A stretch of 64,000 nucleotides of DNA from Iamia sp038233075 (GTDB lineage Bacteria > Actinomycetota > Acidimicrobiia > Acidimicrobiales > Iamiaceae). The notes under the pieces were generated by a model that saw only the letters and a list, made by a program, of their open reading frames with translations, searched no databases and was not told the origin of the DNA. The first letter of the stretch is position 1. Every line of letters begins with the position of its first letter. The stretch lies in assembly GCA_038233075.1 (NCBI GenBank), contig JBBSMQ010000010.1:62001-126000 (forward strand), read 5' to 3'. Below, piece after piece: positions 43,053 through 52,075 of the stretch. Position numbers and translations under genes: made by a program.

Positions 43053-44648
43053 ATGAGCCTGCTCGCTCTGCTGGCCCAGGTCGAGACCCTCGACACCCCT
43101 GGCATCGCGTGGGGCGCGCTGTCGCCGTTCCTGATCCTCGTCGGTGGGGCCACCCTGCTCCTCGGCGCCGGCGGCCTGCTGCCCCGCCGCTCCAAGGTGG
43201 GCTGGCCGGCACTGGTCACGGTGACCGCCGCCGCCGCCGCCATCGTGGCCTGCGTGCTGCTCTGGCGCGACCTGCCCGACACCGGGGCCCGGACCGTGGT
43301 GTCAGGTGCCTACGCGGTCGACGGATTCTCGTTGTTCCTCATCGTGGTCGTCGCCGCCGGGGTGATCATCGCCAGCCTCCTCACCGATGGCTACCTGCGC
43401 CGGGAGGACCTGGAGGGACCTGAGCCCTACATCCTCTACCTGGTGTCGGGCGCGGGTGGGATCATCATGGCCTCGGCCACCGACCTCATCGTGCTCTTCC
43501 TCGGTCTCGAGGTGCTGTCCATCGCCGCCTACGTGCTGGCCGGGCTGCATCGACGGCGGATCCGCTCCGGTGAGGCGGCCATCAAGTACTTCGTCCTGGG
43601 TGGGTTCTCCTCGGCCTTCTTCCTCTACGGCATCGCCCTGATCTACGGCGCCACCGGGTCCACCAACATGGTCCGCATCGCCGACTTCCTGGCCGCCAAC
43701 CGCCTCACCGACGAGGGCCTGCTGCTGGCCGGCATGGGACTCCTGCTGGTGGGCTTCGGCTTCAAGGTGGCCGCCGTCCCGTTCCACACCTGGACCCCCG
43801 ACGTGTACCAGGGCTCACCCACACCGGTGGTGTCGTTCATGGCCTCGTCGGTGAAGGCAGCGGGGTTCGCGGGGCTGCTCCGGGTCATGGTGGTCACCTT
43901 CTCCACCCACCGGCTGGACTGGCAACCCCTCGTCTACGGCCTGGCCACGGCCAGCCTGTTGGTGGGCGCCGTCCTGGCCGTGGTCCAGACCGACGTGAAG
44001 CGGATGATGGCCTACTCGTCCATCAACCACGCCGGGTTCATGCTGATCGGCGTCGCCGCCGGCACCATCGACGGGATCACCGCCACGCTGTTCTACCTGG
44101 CCACCTACACCATCCTCATCGGTGGCACCTTCGCGGTCATCACCGTGGTGGGCCGGCGGGGCGATGGGCACCACTCCCTCGCCGACTACAACGGCCTGGC
44201 CCGGCGGGAGCCGCTGTTGGCCTTCGCCCTCACCGTGTGCCTGCTGGCTCAGGCCGGAACCCCGCTCACCTCGGGTTTCCTGGCCAAGTTCTACGCCGTC
44301 AGCGCCGTCGTCGATGCCGGGTCGTTCTGGCTGGGCCTGGTGGCCATGCTCTCGGCGGTCATCTCCGCCTTCCTCTACCTGCGCATCGTGCTCACCATGT
44401 ACGGCGGGACGGCCGACGAGGAGGCCGGCACCGAGGCGGCCGAGGCCGAAGGAGCCGTGGTCCGCCGCCTGCGGATGCCGCTGGCCACCAAGGTCACCGT
44501 GGCCTTGGCGGTGGTGGCCACCATCGCCATCGGCATCATCCCCGACCCGCTCACCAAGGTGGCCCGCGACGCCACCCCCTCCCTCGTGGCCGACCAGCCC
44601 GATCCCGCCGCCGCCGACCCCACCGCCCCCGACGCCGGGGGCCCCTGA
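43053..44648 (+). CDS. nuoN: NADH-quinone oxidoreductase subunit N (complex I-1)
   Basis: A 531-residue antiporter-like subunit. Motifs: LFLGLEVLSIAAYVLAG (TM5 Glu) and GFGFKVAAVPFHTWTPDVYQGSPTP (channel Lys). ATG 43053 is preferred over upstream in-frame codons, which give an Arg-rich non-conserved leader. A 100-nt gap separates it from nuoM, the second largest in the operon; no hairpin is evident there. Confidence 0.95.
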   Translation: MSLLALLAQVETLDTPGIAWGALSPFLILVGGATLLLGAGGLLPRRSKVGWPALVTVTAAAAAIVACVLLWRDLPDTGARTVVSGAYAVDGFSLFLIVVVAAGVIIASLLTDGYLRREDLEGPEPYILYLVSGAGGIIMASATDLIVLFLGLEVLSIAAYVLAGLHRRRIRSGEAAIKYFVLGGFSSAFFLYGIALIYGATGSTNMVRIADFLAANRLTDEGLLLAGMGLLLVGFGFKVAAVPFHTWTPDVYQGSPTPVVSFMASSVKAAGFAGLLRVMVVTFSTHRLDWQPLVYGLATASLLVGAVLAVVQTDVKRMMAYSSINHAGFMLIGVAAGTIDGITATLFYLATYTILIGGTFAVITVVGRRGDGHHSLADYNGLARREPLLAFALTVCLLAQAGTPLTSGFLAKFYAVSAVVDAGSFWLGLVAMLSAVISAFLYLRIVLTMYGGTADEEAGTEAAEAEGAVVRRLRMPLATKVTVALAVVATIAIGIIPDPLTKVARDATPSLVADQPDPAAADPTAPDAGGP

Positions 44649-44754
44649 GGGCAGCTCCCGCTCTGACCGATCCGGTCGGCGTCGTCGAGGTCGTCGGTCG
44701 TGGCCGCGACGCGGGGCCCCACCGTTCGAGAGAGACTCGTCCCGGTCGTCGTGA

Positions 44755-45250
44755 TCAGATGGGGAACCGGTGGCGGATCCAGTCGGCCATGACGGGATCG
44801 GTGACCTCGTAGGTGCCGTTGCGCTCGACGAGGTCACCGACATCGACCAGACGAGCGCGCGCGCCGGTCGCGGTGCCGGCCGGCAGGGCCAGCACGTCGG
44901 CCGCGCGGCCGTAGATGGACTCGCCGGAGGACAGGATGCGGAGCACGGCCTTCTCGCCGCCCTCAAAGCGGGCAAAGAGATGCTCCATCCCCGAGCTCGT
45001 CGATCGTCGCACCGCATCGAGGGCGTCGGCCCACAGCTCGGGGCTGGCGAGAGCACCCGGCTCGGCGTGCACCCAAGCCGCATCGGCCAGCTCCATGGTG
45101 CGGTGGGGATGACCACGGGCGAAGGCGTGGATGGACGATGGAAGGGTACCCGGATCGCGCCGAGGCTGATCGACAGGCTGGTCGCCGCCTTCTCGGCTGC
45201 GGCGGCGAAGACCCCGCTGGTCGAGGCCAGGGCATCGTCGAGTCGCACGG
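44755..45250 (-). pseudogene. Remnant of an AAA/P-loop ATPase with winged-helix C-terminus
   Basis: On the minus strand, 45250 to about 45140 reads RLDDALASTSGVFAAAAEKAATSLSISLGAIRVP, like the middle of archaeal-type AAA ATPases. In another frame it then continues directly as AFARGHPHRTMELADAAW and a C-terminal winged helix (GMEHLFARFEGGEKAVLRIL ... GTATGARARLVDVGDLV) ending TDPVMADWIRHRFPI. The Walker A part is missing upstream and the region between the two pieces is deleted with a frame change. It lies between nuoN1 and the P450 gene. Confidence 0.7.
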
Positions 45251-45260
45251 CGATGTCCGT

Positions 45261-46607
45261 CTACGCCGCGGGTCGAGCCTCGACGGTGAGGGGGACACCC
45301 CCCTGGGGGCTGAAGGTGGCCGTGCCCACGCCCCTCGTCTCGGCCCGATCGAGGCGCCAGGACACCCGCTGGGCCAGGCGCACGGCGAGGACCTGCAGCT
45401 CGAGGGTGGCCAGGGCGAAGCCGATGCACTTGCGGTAGCCACCCCCGAAGGGCACGAAGCTGTAGGGCTCGGGCTCGCCCGTGGCCCACCGCTCGGGTCG
45501 GAAGCGCTCGGGATCGCCCCAGACGTCGGGGAGGCGGTGGGTGATGTAGGGGCTGTAGAGCACCAGGGATCCGCCCGGGACCCGGTGGCCCAGCAGCTCG
45601 AAGTCGGCGACGGCCCGCCGACCGGCCACCGCTCCGGAGGGCCACAGCCGCAGCGTCTCGCGCACCGTGGCGTCGACGAGGGGCATGGCCCGCAGGTCCT
45701 CGACCGTCGGGGCCCGGTCGCCGATGGCGTCGCGGACCTGGGTGCGCAGGGCGACCAACGCCTCGGGGTGGGAGCCGAGGGCGTGCACCAGCCACGCCGC
45801 CGCCGAGGAGGTGGTGTGGTAGCCGGCGGCGATGAGGCTGCGGATCTGGTCGCACAGCTCGGCATCGTCGAGGGGGGTGTCGGTGCCCTCGGCCTCTTCG
45901 GCCCCCACCAGCAGGGCCGACAGGGTGTCGGCGCTGGCCTCGGCGTCGACGCCGTCGGCCCGGCGCCGAGCGATCTCGGCCCGGATCAGCTCGTCGACCG
46001 CCCGGGCTGCAGCCCGCGCCTTCCCGTAGCCGTTCCACCGGAGGTCGATGTCGAGCCGAGCCGCCGGCGACCGCTGCACGTACTGGAGGGCCGGCTCCAG
46101 CCGGTCGCCGATCTCGTCGGCCAGATCGCCCAACCGGTGACCGACCAGAGCCCGCACCACGATCCGGCGGATGGCCTGCTGCAGGTCGGTGTGGGCATCG
46201 AGGTGGCGGCCGGGGGTCCATCCGTCGAGCGTTCGGTCCACCTCGGCCACGATGAGCTCGAGGTGGGCGTTGACGCGCGCCATGGAGAAGGCGGGCTGGA
46301 CCAGCCGGCGCCGACGGCGATGTGCGTCCCCGTCCGACAGCACCAGCGCGGTCGGTCCGTCGACCACCTCGAGGAGGCGGAAGGCCTCCTTCCAGGTGAA
46401 GTTGGCCGGGTCGTCGGCCAGGACGTAGCGGTTGGCCTCAGGCCCGAAGAGGCACACCACCCGCATCGGGAACCGGTAGCCGACCTCGACCACCGGTCCG
46501 TGGGTGCGGTGGAGGTGCTCCAGGACGGCGGCGACGTCGTTGATGCGGGCGGCGAGGCCCAGGTGCTCGACCGCGCCAGGCCGAGGGAGCGGGGCACGGG
46601 CGACCAC
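45261..46607 (-). CDS. Cytochrome P450
   Basis: A 448-residue soluble P450 without a membrane anchor. The heme-thiolate loop is FGGGYRKCIG (Cys in the last quarter), the K-helix motif is ETLR, and PERFRPERW is conserved. The I-helix motif reads AGYHTTSS, with His in place of the usual Asp/Glu; CYP51 also has His here. The substrate is unknown; sterol-, terpenoid- or fatty-acid-like substrates are possible. The GTG start has TAGACC 6 nt upstream. It is divergent from the second nuo operon and not obviously linked to it. Confidence 0.92.
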   Translation of the reverse strand: MVARAPLPRPGAVEHLGLAARINDVAAVLEHLHRTHGPVVEVGYRFPMRVVCLFGPEANRYVLADDPANFTWKEAFRLLEVVDGPTALVLSDGDAHRRRRRLVQPAFSMARVNAHLELIVAEVDRTLDGWTPGRHLDAHTDLQQAIRRIVVRALVGHRLGDLADEIGDRLEPALQYVQRSPAARLDIDLRWNGYGKARAAARAVDELIRAEIARRRADGVDAEASADTLSALLVGAEEAEGTDTPLDDAELCDQIRSLIAAGYHTTSSAAAWLVHALGSHPEALVALRTQVRDAIGDRAPTVEDLRAMPLVDATVRETLRLWPSGAVAGRRAVADFELLGHRVPGGSLVLYSPYITHRLPDVWGDPERFRPERWATGEPEPYSFVPFGGGYRKCIGFALATLELQVLAVRLAQRVSWRLDRAETRGVGTATFSPQGGVPLTVEARPAA

Positions 46608-46726
46608 GCCTCCGGTCTAGCCCGCGCACCAGCGCATGGACGGCTGACGTGCTGGTGCCTTGGAGGCCGGAGCGCGAGGGACCACGGCGGCGGTGCTCCC
46701 CTTTGGCCCTCCAAGAGGCCGATCAC

Positions 46727-46732
46727 TAGATT
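46727..46732 (+). promoter_or_regulatory. -10 box of the second nuo operon
   Basis: TAGATT lies 8 nt before the nuoA2 GTG; TTGGCC at 46703-46708 is a possible -35 (18-bp spacer). The absence of a Shine-Dalgarno sequence fits a leaderless start. No Rex-like site is visible, unlike the first operon. Confidence 0.5.
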
Positions 46733-46740
46733 TAGCCGAC

Positions 46741-47106
46741 GTGTCGGACTTCCTCCGCTCCTACCTCACGGTGTTCATCTTCGGGTGCGTCGCCATCGGC
46801 CTGGTCGGGGCCGTGCTGGGCCTGGGCTCGTACCTGCGCCCCAAGAACCCCACCAAGGCCAAGCTGTCCGGCTACGAGAGCGGCGTCGACCCCGTCGGTG
46901 AGGGCTGGACCCAGGCCGAGATCCGCTACTACATCTTCGCCCTGCTGTTCGTGATGTTCGACGTCGAAGCGGTGTTCATCTTCCCTTGGGCCACCCGACT
47001 CGAGGCCTACGGCGCCTTCGGCGTCGTCGAGATGTCGATCTTCATCGCGGTGCTGGCCCTGGGGCTGGTCTACGCCTGGCGCAAGAAGGTGCTGCGATGG
47101 ATCTGA
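46741..47106 (+). CDS. nuoA: NADH-quinone oxidoreductase subunit A (complex I-2)
   Basis: From the GTG at 46741, 121 residues with three helices, the normal NuoA length. LSGYESGVDPVGEGWTQAEIRYYIFALLF replaces the Cys-containing loop of NuoA1 with Ser (YESG). FDVEAVFIFPWA is intact. The upstream in-frame ATG at 46660 would precede the promoter and is rejected. Confidence 0.93.
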   Translation: MSDFLRSYLTVFIFGCVAIGLVGAVLGLGSYLRPKNPTKAKLSGYESGVDPVGEGWTQAEIRYYIFALLFVMFDVEAVFIFPWATRLEAYGAFGVVEMSIFIAVLALGLVYAWRKKVLRWI

Positions 47107-47140
47107 TCCCTGTGCCCTCTCGGCTCCCGGCCGTCTGCTG

Positions 47141-47665
47141 ATGGGTCTCATCGAGAGCGGTCGGTCCCCCAAGCCCCTCACGGCGCTGCTGAACATCTCC
47201 CGCAAGTACTCGCTGTGGGTGTACCAGTGGGGGCTCGCCTGCTGCGCCATCGAGATGGGGGCGGCCTTCGCCTCGCCGCGCTTCGACGTGATGCGCCTCG
47301 GTGTCATCCCCTTCCCGGCCTCGCCCCGCCAGGCCGACCTGGTCGTGATCTCGGGCACCGTCACCGACAAGATGGCCCCGGCCATCCGTCGGCTCTACGA
47401 GCAGATGCCCGACCCCAAGTACGTGATCTCCATGGGGAGCTGCGCCAACTGCGGCGGGCCCTACTGGGACAGCTACTCGGTCACCAAGGGCGTCGACCAG
47501 ATCATCCCCGTCGACGTCTACGTGCCGGGCTGTCCCCCGCGCCCCGAAGCCCTGCTCGAGGGCATCGTCTTGCTCCAGGAACGCATCCGCACCGAGGACC
47601 CAGCCGAGCGCTGGCGCGGCGAGCCCATCCACGTCGGAGGCGGGGAGCCGGCCCATGTCGGCTGA
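47141..47665 (+). CDS. nuoB: NADH-quinone oxidoreductase subunit B (complex I-2)
   Basis: A 174-residue N2-cluster subunit with LACCAIEMG, GSCANCGGPYWDSY and VPGCPPRPE. GSCANCGG is the form common in complexes without NADH module and in many other bacteria, and is clearly different from NuoB1. It overlaps nuoC2 by 11 nt. Confidence 0.94.
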   Translation: MGLIESGRSPKPLTALLNISRKYSLWVYQWGLACCAIEMGAAFASPRFDVMRLGVIPFPASPRQADLVVISGTVTDKMAPAIRRLYEQMPDPKYVISMGSCANCGGPYWDSYSVTKGVDQIIPVDVYVPGCPPRPEALLEGIVLLQERIRTEDPAERWRGEPIHVGGGEPAHVG

Positions 47666-48404
47666 CACCGAGGCCGAAGCGAGCGAGGAAGAGGTTCAGT
47701 CCGAGGCCGAGGCGCCCGAGGAGGAGACGGCCGAGGCGCTCGAGCCCGACCCGGTGCGCGAGGCGTTGCGCGACCGCCTGGGCGCGGAGCTGGGCGAGGC
47801 CCTGGTCGCCACCGACCTGGCCTCCGGCGTCCAGCTCACCGTGCGGGTGACCGCTGAGGCGTGGCGCACCGCCGGCCTCGTGGTCCGCGACCAGCTGGGC
47901 TGTCGTTGGTTCGACTTCCTCTCCGCCATCGACTGGCTGCCCTCGCCCTACGGTCGCTACGAGGACGACGGCATGACGCCGCCGAGCGACCCCGACACCG
48001 AGATCGAGACGGGGATCGCCGGCGGCGAGACCCGCTTCCAGGTGTTCGCCCGGGTCGTCGACACCGCCGCCCACACCGACGTCATCCTCAAGACCGACGT
48101 GCCCGACGACACCCTCACCGTTCCCTCGTGGGTGACGGTCTACGACGGGGCCGACTGGCACGAGCGCGAGACCTGGGAGATGTTCGGCATCTCCTTCGAC
48201 GGCCACCCGGCCCTGCGCAACATCTACCTGCCCAGCGACTTCGAGGGGAACCCCCTCCGCAAGGACTTCCCCCTCATCGCCCGCATCGTCAAGCCCTGGC
48301 CCGGCATCATCGACGTCGAGCCCATGCCCGCCGAGGACGAGGAGGCGGCCCCCGACGAGGCGGCGTCGAAGGAGTCCGCCCCCGAGGAGGGAGAGTCCTC
48401 ATGA
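47655..48404 (+). CDS. nuoC: NADH-quinone oxidoreductase subunit C (complex I-2)
   Basis: A 249-residue protein. Residues 1-35 are strongly acidic, the core includes ERETWEMFGISFDGHPALRNIYLPSDFEGNPLRKDFP, and the tail is again acidic. It is separate from NuoD, not fused as in E. coli. Confidence 0.92.
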   Translation: MSADTEAEASEEEVQSEAEAPEEETAEALEPDPVREALRDRLGAELGEALVATDLASGVQLTVRVTAEAWRTAGLVVRDQLGCRWFDFLSAIDWLPSPYGRYEDDGMTPPSDPDTEIETGIAGGETRFQVFARVVDTAAHTDVILKTDVPDDTLTVPSWVTVYDGADWHERETWEMFGISFDGHPALRNIYLPSDFEGNPLRKDFPLIARIVKPWPGIIDVEPMPAEDEEAAPDEAASKESAPEEGESS

Positions 48405-49573
48405 CGGCTGTGACCGACCGCGAGCAGCTGCGCTACGTGGCCGCCCAGGCGGCCGATGCTCGCATCAACTTCGAGATCGAGACCGAGGGCATGACCCTCA
48501 ACCTGGGTCCCCAGCACCCCGCCACCCACGGCACCCTCCGCATCGTCGCCAAGCTCGACGCCGAGCAGGTCATCTCGGCCGAGCCCATCGCCGGCTACAT
48601 GCACCGGGGGTACGAGAAGCTGTGCGAGGTGCGCACCTACCCGCAGGTGACCACCCTCATCAACCGCATCGACTGGCTGGGCAGCTTCGCCAACGAGGTG
48701 CCCTTCATCCTCGCCGCCGAGCGGCTCATGGATGTCGAGGCCCCGCCCCGGGCCCAGTGGATCCGCACGGCGCTGTTCGAGATGAGCCGCATCGCCAACC
48801 TGGTGCTCTTCGCCGGTGACACCGCGCTCCAGCTGGGCGGCCAGACCGCTGCGTTCTACGGGTTCCGCGACCGGGAGTACGTCCTCAACCAGATCGAGGC
48901 CGTCACCGGCGGGCGCTTCCACCCCAACTTCGACCGCATCGGCGGCCTCAAGGACGATCTGCCCAAGGGCTGGATCGCCGACACCAAGCTGGCCATGGAG
49001 AAGGTCCGCTCCTTCTGCGACGAGATCGACGAGCTCGTCACCGGCAACGAGATCTTCCAGATCCGCACCCGCGGCATCGGCGTCATCCCCGGCGACGTGG
49101 CCCAGAGCTACGGCCTCTCCGGCGCCAACCTCCGGGGCTCGGGCGTGAACTGGGACCTGCGCCGCGATGCCCCGTCGGGCATGGTGCACTCCGAGCTCGA
49201 CTGGAAGGTGCACGTCCACCCCGACGGCGACTCCTTCAGCCGCTGGTGGGTGCGCATCCAGGAGATCCGCGAGGCGTCGCACCTCGTGGACCAGTGCCTC
49301 GACGGACTGCCCAGCGGGCCGATCATGGCCAAGGTCCCCCGCATCATCAAGGTGCCCGCGGGCGAGGCCTACGTGCAGACCGAGAACCCGCTCGGGGCCA
49401 TGGGCTACTACGTCGTCTCCAAGGGCGACCTCGGGCCCTTCCGCCTCAAGATCCGCTCGGCCAGCTTCAACAACGTGTCGATCCTGCACTGGGTCCTCCG
49501 CGGCGTCTACGTCCCCGACATCATCTCGATCCTCTCCAGCCTGTACTTCATCCTCGGGGACATCGACCGGTGA
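48401..49573 (+). CDS. nuoD: NADH-quinone oxidoreductase subunit D (complex I-2) with altered quinone-site residue
   Basis: A 390-residue 49-kDa-type subunit from the ATG overlapping nuoC2. The quinone-site His is kept (GPQHPATHG). The Tyr that contacts the quinone headgroup in other complexes is Trp (NRIDWLGSF, codon TGG). The Arg matching mitochondrial Arg85 is kept (YMHRGYEK), and RFHPNF keeps the His near cluster N2. NuoD1 has Tyr, Thr and Asn at these places. The core is otherwise complete, ending GDIDR. Confidence 0.93.
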   Translation: MTAVTDREQLRYVAAQAADARINFEIETEGMTLNLGPQHPATHGTLRIVAKLDAEQVISAEPIAGYMHRGYEKLCEVRTYPQVTTLINRIDWLGSFANEVPFILAAERLMDVEAPPRAQWIRTALFEMSRIANLVLFAGDTALQLGGQTAAFYGFRDREYVLNQIEAVTGGRFHPNFDRIGGLKDDLPKGWIADTKLAMEKVRSFCDEIDELVTGNEIFQIRTRGIGVIPGDVAQSYGLSGANLRGSGVNWDLRRDAPSGMVHSELDWKVHVHPDGDSFSRWWVRIQEIREASHLVDQCLDGLPSGPIMAKVPRIIKVPAGEAYVQTENPLGAMGYYVVSKGDLGPFRLKIRSASFNNVSILHWVLRGVYVPDIISILSSLYFILGDIDR

Positions 49574-50607
49574 TGTCGCAGATCCTGGGTGTCGAGCTGG
49601 CGTATTGGCAGCAGTCGATCTTGCGGTCCGTGGGTGTGCTGCTCGCGGTGCTGCTGCCGGCAGGGCTCTTCGTCCAGGTCTTCCTGTTCAAGATGATGAG
49701 CTTCATGCAGAGCCGCATCGGGCCCAACGAGGCCGGTCCCTACGGCTCCTTGCAGCTGCTGGCGGAGGTGGGCAAGTTCCTCCAGAAGGAGGACATCGTC
49801 CCCGCCAAGGCCGACCGCCGACTCTTCTTCCTGGCGCCCTACATCGTGGTGGCCTCGGTGTTGCTCATGTACGTGGCCATCCCCTTCGGCCCCGAGGCCT
49901 TCTTCGCCGACCTCGATGCCGGCATCTTCTACATCCTCGCCGTGTCGTCCATCTCCATCATCGGCATCCTCGTCGCCGGCTGGGCCTCGGCCAACAAGTA
50001 CTCCCTCATGGGTGGCCTCCGCGCCGCCGGCCAGCTCATCGCCTACGAGCTGCCCATGGTCCTGGCCGTCGTCGGTGTCGTCATCCAGGCTGGCAGCCTC
50101 AACATGTTCGACATCATCCGGGCCCAGGCCGACGGATCGATCTTCGGCTTCTCGGCCCTCGGCAACCCGTTCATCCTCACCCAGTTCGTGGGCTTCGCCA
50201 TCTTCATGGTCGCGGCACAGGCCGAGCTCACCCAGCCCCCGTTCGACATGCCGGTGGCCGAGTCCGAGCTGGTCACCGGCTACATGACCGAGTACTCCGG
50301 GCTCCGGTTCCTCCTCTTCTTCATCGGCGAGTTCGCCTCCGCCGGCGCCTTCGCCATCATTGCCTCCACCCTGTTCCTCGGCGGGTACTACGTGCCCGGC
50401 CTGGACATGGACGCCAGCTACATGAACGTGGTCGGCCCGGTGGTGCTCATCGCCAAGATGGTGCTGGTGGGCTTCTTGATCTTCTGGGCCCGCTTCACCT
50501 ACCCGCGCTTCCGCGAGGACCAGCTCCAGACCTTCGCCTGGACCGTGCTCATCCCCATCGCCCTGGTGAACATCTTCGTCACCATGATCCTGAAGGTGGT
50601 CTTCTGA
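49573..50607 (+). CDS. nuoH: NADH-quinone oxidoreductase subunit H (complex I-2)
   Basis: A 344-residue membrane subunit with MQSRIGPNEAGPYGSLQ and the acidic loop DMPVAESELVTGYMTEYSGLRFLLFFIGEF. It is shorter at both ends than NuoH1. The start ATG overlaps the nuoD2 stop. nuoE, nuoF and nuoG, which would come between D and H, are absent. Confidence 0.95.
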   Translation: MSQILGVELAYWQQSILRSVGVLLAVLLPAGLFVQVFLFKMMSFMQSRIGPNEAGPYGSLQLLAEVGKFLQKEDIVPAKADRRLFFLAPYIVVASVLLMYVAIPFGPEAFFADLDAGIFYILAVSSISIIGILVAGWASANKYSLMGGLRAAGQLIAYELPMVLAVVGVVIQAGSLNMFDIIRAQADGSIFGFSALGNPFILTQFVGFAIFMVAAQAELTQPPFDMPVAESELVTGYMTEYSGLRFLLFFIGEFASAGAFAIIASTLFLGGYYVPGLDMDASYMNVVGPVVLIAKMVLVGFLIFWARFTYPRFREDQLQTFAWTVLIPIALVNIFVTMILKVVF

Positions 50608-51155
50608 TGGCCCGACCCCGCGTCCCCGGCATGTTCATCGGGCTCAAGGTCACCATGACCGAGCTCCTGCGCACCATGTTCCCCTACTCGGGCGCCAAGA
50701 AGCTCCTGCCCAACCCCACCCGGGGTGCGGTCACGGTCCAGTACCCCCGGGAGAAGGAGGACCCGGCCCCGCGCGCCCGCGGCGTCATCGCCCTCCACGA
50801 GGGCAACTGCACGGCCTGCATGCTCTGCTCCCGCAGCTGCCCCGACTGGTGCATCTACATCGAGGGCCACAAGGAGAAGGCGCCGCCCCGCCGCCCCGGC
50901 GGCAAGCCCCGCCAGGTCAACGCCATCGACCGCTTCGACATCGACTACTCGCTCTGCATGTACTGCGGCATCTGCGTCGACGTCTGCCCCTTCGAGGCAC
51001 TGTTCTGGACCCCGGAGTACGAGTACTCCGAGCCGCGCATCTCCGACCTGCTCCACGACAAGGAGCGGTTGAGCGAGTGGATGGAGACCGTCCCCGCGTT
51101 CGAGGCCTACGAGGCCGGGTCGGAGCAGAAGGTCAAGAAGGTGCCGCCCCCGTGA
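50607..51155 (+). CDS. nuoI: NADH-quinone oxidoreductase subunit I (complex I-2)
   Basis: A 182-residue subunit with two 4Fe-4S sites, CTACMLCSRSCPDWC and CMYCGICVDVCPFEA. In a complex without NuoEFG this subunit would be the likely entry point for electrons from an external donor such as ferredoxin. Confidence 0.94.
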   Translation: MARPRVPGMFIGLKVTMTELLRTMFPYSGAKKLLPNPTRGAVTVQYPREKEDPAPRARGVIALHEGNCTACMLCSRSCPDWCIYIEGHKEKAPPRRPGGKPRQVNAIDRFDIDYSLCMYCGICVDVCPFEALFWTPEYEYSEPRISDLLHDKERLSEWMETVPAFEAYEAGSEQKVKKVPPP

Positions 51156-51769
51156 CCCTCGCCGCCGCCATGCCCCTGCCCGGGGCCGACGACCCCATCA
51201 ACGTCTCCCAGACCGTCGGCTTCGGCGTCATCGCCGCCATCATGGTGATCTCCGCCCTCCGGGTGGTGACCACCCGCAACGTGGTCCACGCCGCCATGTG
51301 GCTGGTGATGGTCCTCGCTGGCGCCGCCGCCCAGTACGTGCTGCTGGCCGCGGAGTTCGTGGCCGTCACCCAGGTGATGGTCTACATCGGTGCGGTCGTC
51401 GTCCTGTTCCTGTTCGGCGTCATGCTCACCCGGGCCCGACTCGGCACCGACGCCGACTTGACCCGCAAGAACTGGTACGGCGCCGCCTTCGTCGGCGTGG
51501 TGATGGTGGCCCTGCTCGCCTTCAGCCTGGTCGACACCTTCGAGGACGCCAAGGTCCCCGAGGACCGGCGCACCACCCTCGCCCCGGACCTCCCCGCCGA
51601 CGCCAGCGACGCCGAGGTCGAGGCGGCCCTGGCCCAGCCCAACGTCGGGTCCAACACCGCCGCGGTCAGCGACTCGCTCTTCTCCCGCTACCTGGTGCCC
51701 TTCGAGGTCGTCTCGGTCATGCTCACCGCCGCCCTGATCGGCGCCATCGTCATCGCTCGGAAGGACTGA
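51152..51769 (+). CDS. nuoJ: NADH-quinone oxidoreductase subunit J (complex I-2)
   Basis: A 205-residue, five-helix subunit; VTQVMVYIGAVVVLFLFGVMLT is the conserved TM3. A hydrophilic loop of about 45 residues lies before the last helix. GTG start overlaps nuoI2 by 4 nt. Confidence 0.93.
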   Translation: MTLAAAMPLPGADDPINVSQTVGFGVIAAIMVISALRVVTTRNVVHAAMWLVMVLAGAAAQYVLLAAEFVAVTQVMVYIGAVVVLFLFGVMLTRARLGTDADLTRKNWYGAAFVGVVMVALLAFSLVDTFEDAKVPEDRRTTLAPDLPADASDAEVEAALAQPNVGSNTAAVSDSLFSRYLVPFEVVSVMLTAALIGAIVIARKD

Positions 51770-51772
51770 GGC

Positions 51773-52072
51773 GTGCTGCTCAACCAGTTCCTGCTGCTGT
51801 CGGCCGTGCTGTTCTCGATCGGCGTCTACGGTGTCATCGCTCGGCGCAACGGTGTGGCCATCCTCATGTCGATCGAGCTCATCCTCAACGCGGTCAACAT
51901 CAACCTCGTCGCCTTCTCGGCCTGGAACAACAACCTGGCCGGCCAGGTCTTCGCCCTGTTCGTCATCGCCATCGCCGCCGCCGAGGTGGGAGTGGGCCTG
52001 GCCATCGTGCTGGCCATCTACCGCAACCGTCGCAGCGTCGACCTCGACGAGCTCGACCTGATGAGGGGCTGA
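51773..52072 (+). CDS. nuoK: NADH-quinone oxidoreductase subunit K (complex I-2)
   Basis: A 99-residue, three-helix subunit with channel glutamates in ILMSIELILNAVNIN and AIAAAEVGVGLAIV. GTG start 3 nt after nuoJ2. Confidence 0.95.
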   Translation: MLLNQFLLLSAVLFSIGVYGVIARRNGVAILMSIELILNAVNINLVAFSAWNNNLAGQVFALFVIAIAAAEVGVGLAIVLAIYRNRRSVDLDELDLMRG

Positions 52073-52075
52073 TCG

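Noticed and set aside
49167..50606. Upstream open frame continuous with nuoI2
   Set aside because: Only the part from 50607 encodes NuoI; the rest is an out-of-frame reading of nuoD2 and nuoH2.
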